A DNA stretch of 64,000 nucleotides from NCBI GenBank assembly GCA_009885995.1, contig VFJQ01000056.1:1-64000 (forward strand). Direction: 5' to 3'. This document shows positions 63,375-64,000 of the stretch, in pieces. The first letter of the stretch is position 1. Each line of letters opens with the position of its first letter. The notes beneath the pieces are model-generated. The model was given only the letters and a program-made list of their open reading frames with translations. It was not told the origin of the DNA and made no database searches. This stretch comes from Verrucomicrobiota bacterium. GTDB taxonomy: Bacteria; Verrucomicrobiota; Verrucomicrobiia; Chthoniobacterales; Chthoniobacteraceae. Position numbers and translations under genes: made by a program.

Positions 63375-63754
63375 TACCGGGCGCGCTGGATCAGCTCGAC
63401 CTCGTAGCCCTCGGGCGCGTCGATAAAGGCGATGATGCTGCCGCTGCCGGTCGGTGTCGGGCCGTCGCTGAGCGGGTAGCCTTTGGCGGCGGCGTGCCTG
63501 GCGAAGGCGTCGATGTCTTCCACCTCGAAGGCCAGGTGCGTGAGGTCCGGGCCGACGATCACCGGGCCGCTCGCCGGGTAGTGGCAAATCTCGATCTCCT
63601 CCTCGCTGCCGGGCGCCTTGAAGAACACCAGCGTCGAGCCGCGCGGCGACACCGAGCGGCGCGTCTCCTCGAGGCCGAGCACGTCTTTGTAGAAGGACGC
63701 GGTGCGGTCGAGATCGGCGACGCGGTAGCGGGTGTGGAGGAGCCGTTTGACCAT
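63374..63754 (-). CDS. Glyoxalase/VOC superfamily protein
   Basis: Lactoylglutathione-lyase-like protein of 126 residues with the two beta-alpha-beta modules of the VOC fold: LLHTRYRVADLDRTASFYKDVLGLE (parts; metal His at HTRYRV) and LTHLAFEVEDIDAFARHAA (second His). The ends FIDAPEGYEVELIQ hold the Glu ligand. His and Glu positions match a metal-binding VOC enzyme, so methylglyoxal-type detoxification is possible. Its stop overlaps the BrnT start by one base, which puts the VOC gene first in a three-gene unit with BrnTA. Confidence 0.88.
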   Translation of the reverse strand: MVKRLLHTRYRVADLDRTASFYKDVLGLEETRRSVSPRGSTLVFFKAPGSEEEIEICHYPASGPVIVGPDLTHLAFEVEDIDAFARHAAAKGYPLSDGPTPTGSGSIIAFIDAPEGYEVELIQRAR

Positions 63755-63854
63755 CGGGAGGCGTGAAGATTTTCGGTTTTGTTTTCTGCGCCGGCGCCTA
63801 GCCTGCGCGCCCGGTCTCTACCTGAGACCCCATCAAAACCAACTTCATATTTCG

Positions 63855-64000
63855 ATGATCGCGCTCGGCATCGACAGCGGCACCCAATCGACCAAGACCA
63901 TCGCCCTCGACATCGAGAGCGGGGAAATCCTCGCCTCGGCTTCGGAGAGCTACGGCTTCATCGAAGGGCTGCCGCCTGGCCACATCGAGCAAGAGCCGCA
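63855..64000 (+). CDS. xylB: Xylulokinase-like FGGY kinase (partial, 5' end)
   Basis: Only the first 48 residues are visible; the gene runs off the right edge. MIALGIDSGTQSTKTIALDIES is the FGGY phosphate-1 motif in which DSGTQS and K lie as in xylulokinases (compare 'GIDSGTQSTK'). ASESYGFIEGLPPGHIEQEP matches the xylulokinase continuation 'LPPGHVEQDP'. Rhamnulokinase would look different here, so xylB is preferred. The upstream 100 bases hold the promoter and there is no overlap with the divergent VOC gene. Confidence 0.85.
   Translation, partial: MIALGIDSGTQSTKTIALDIESGEILASASESYGFIEGLPPGHIEQEP

Overview
The window is high-GC, densely coded DNA from a bacterium most likely in the Verrucomicrobiota, perhaps a Chthoniobacter/Spartobacteria-like lineage. 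This inference rests on gene content: two DUF1549/DUF1553 ('PSD1') plus DUF1501 pairs of the planctomycete-verrucomicrobial type, a DUF1080 double-domain protein, a right-handed beta-helix protein with a PEP-CTERM tail, and many secreted carbohydrate-active or PQQ-propeller proteins. No rRNA, tRNA, CRISPR array, phage or transposase was seen.

Layout. 1-2.2 kb: the tail of an unknown gene and a frameshifted PEP-CTERM beta-helix gene. 2.6-3.2 kb: a PIN toxin/antitoxin cassette bordered by two copies of the last 30 bases of lutC. 3.3-6.1 kb: lutABC for lactate oxidation. 6.2-11.8 kb: a GH106-like rhamnosidase, L-rhamnose isomerase and two OppBC-type permeases, read as rhamnoside uptake and breakdown. 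11.9-16.4 kb: the first PSD1/DUF1501 pair. 16.5-19.9 kb: pirin with a gutted LysR neighbour, then a small operon of DUF2071, a membrane methyltransferase and a membrane protein, and a DoxX-like gene. 20.7-22.9 kb: ExbB/ExbD/TonB energy transduction. 22.9-28.5 kb: a minus-strand group of two esterases, an OB-fold protein and a DUF1080 protein. 28.5-36 kb: the second PSD1 (fused to WD40 repeats), DUF1501 and a PPC-domain protein, with the remains of a phosphoesterase and a histidine kinase wedged between them. 36-38.6 kb: a PepSY membrane protein, a TatD-type hydrolase with a small partner, and a cytochrome b562-like protein.

49.4-38.7 kb, minus strand: nine co-directional genes with overlaps or gaps of at most 13 bases. 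They encode a HemN-like radical SAM enzyme, chorismate-lyase-like protein, PQQ propeller, glycosyltransferase, 4HBT-type thioesterase, small membrane protein, PaaK-like ligase, LolD-type ATPase and FtsX-type permease. The enzyme set suggests an aromatic-acid-derived, glycosylated and exported product, with no polyketide synthase in sight. This is the best candidate in the window for an undescribed pathway. 49.6-52.1 kb: a three-gene accessory cassette (PD-(D/E)XK nuclease, DUF429 protein, unknown protein).

52.2-64 kb: PQQ propeller plus iron-type alcohol dehydrogenase, a DUF4010 membrane protein, P-II, a CBM-esterase, a ParE-like toxin pair, ligA, VanZ-like, a GlcNAc kinase-MurQ fusion, a strongly structured intergenic element, BrnTA plus a glyoxalase-family gene, and the start of a xylulokinase-like gene. 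Several genes are remnants (LysR, phosphoesterase, histidine kinase). Two single-base frameshifts lie in short homopolymers, so sequencing or assembly error is a live alternative for those two.
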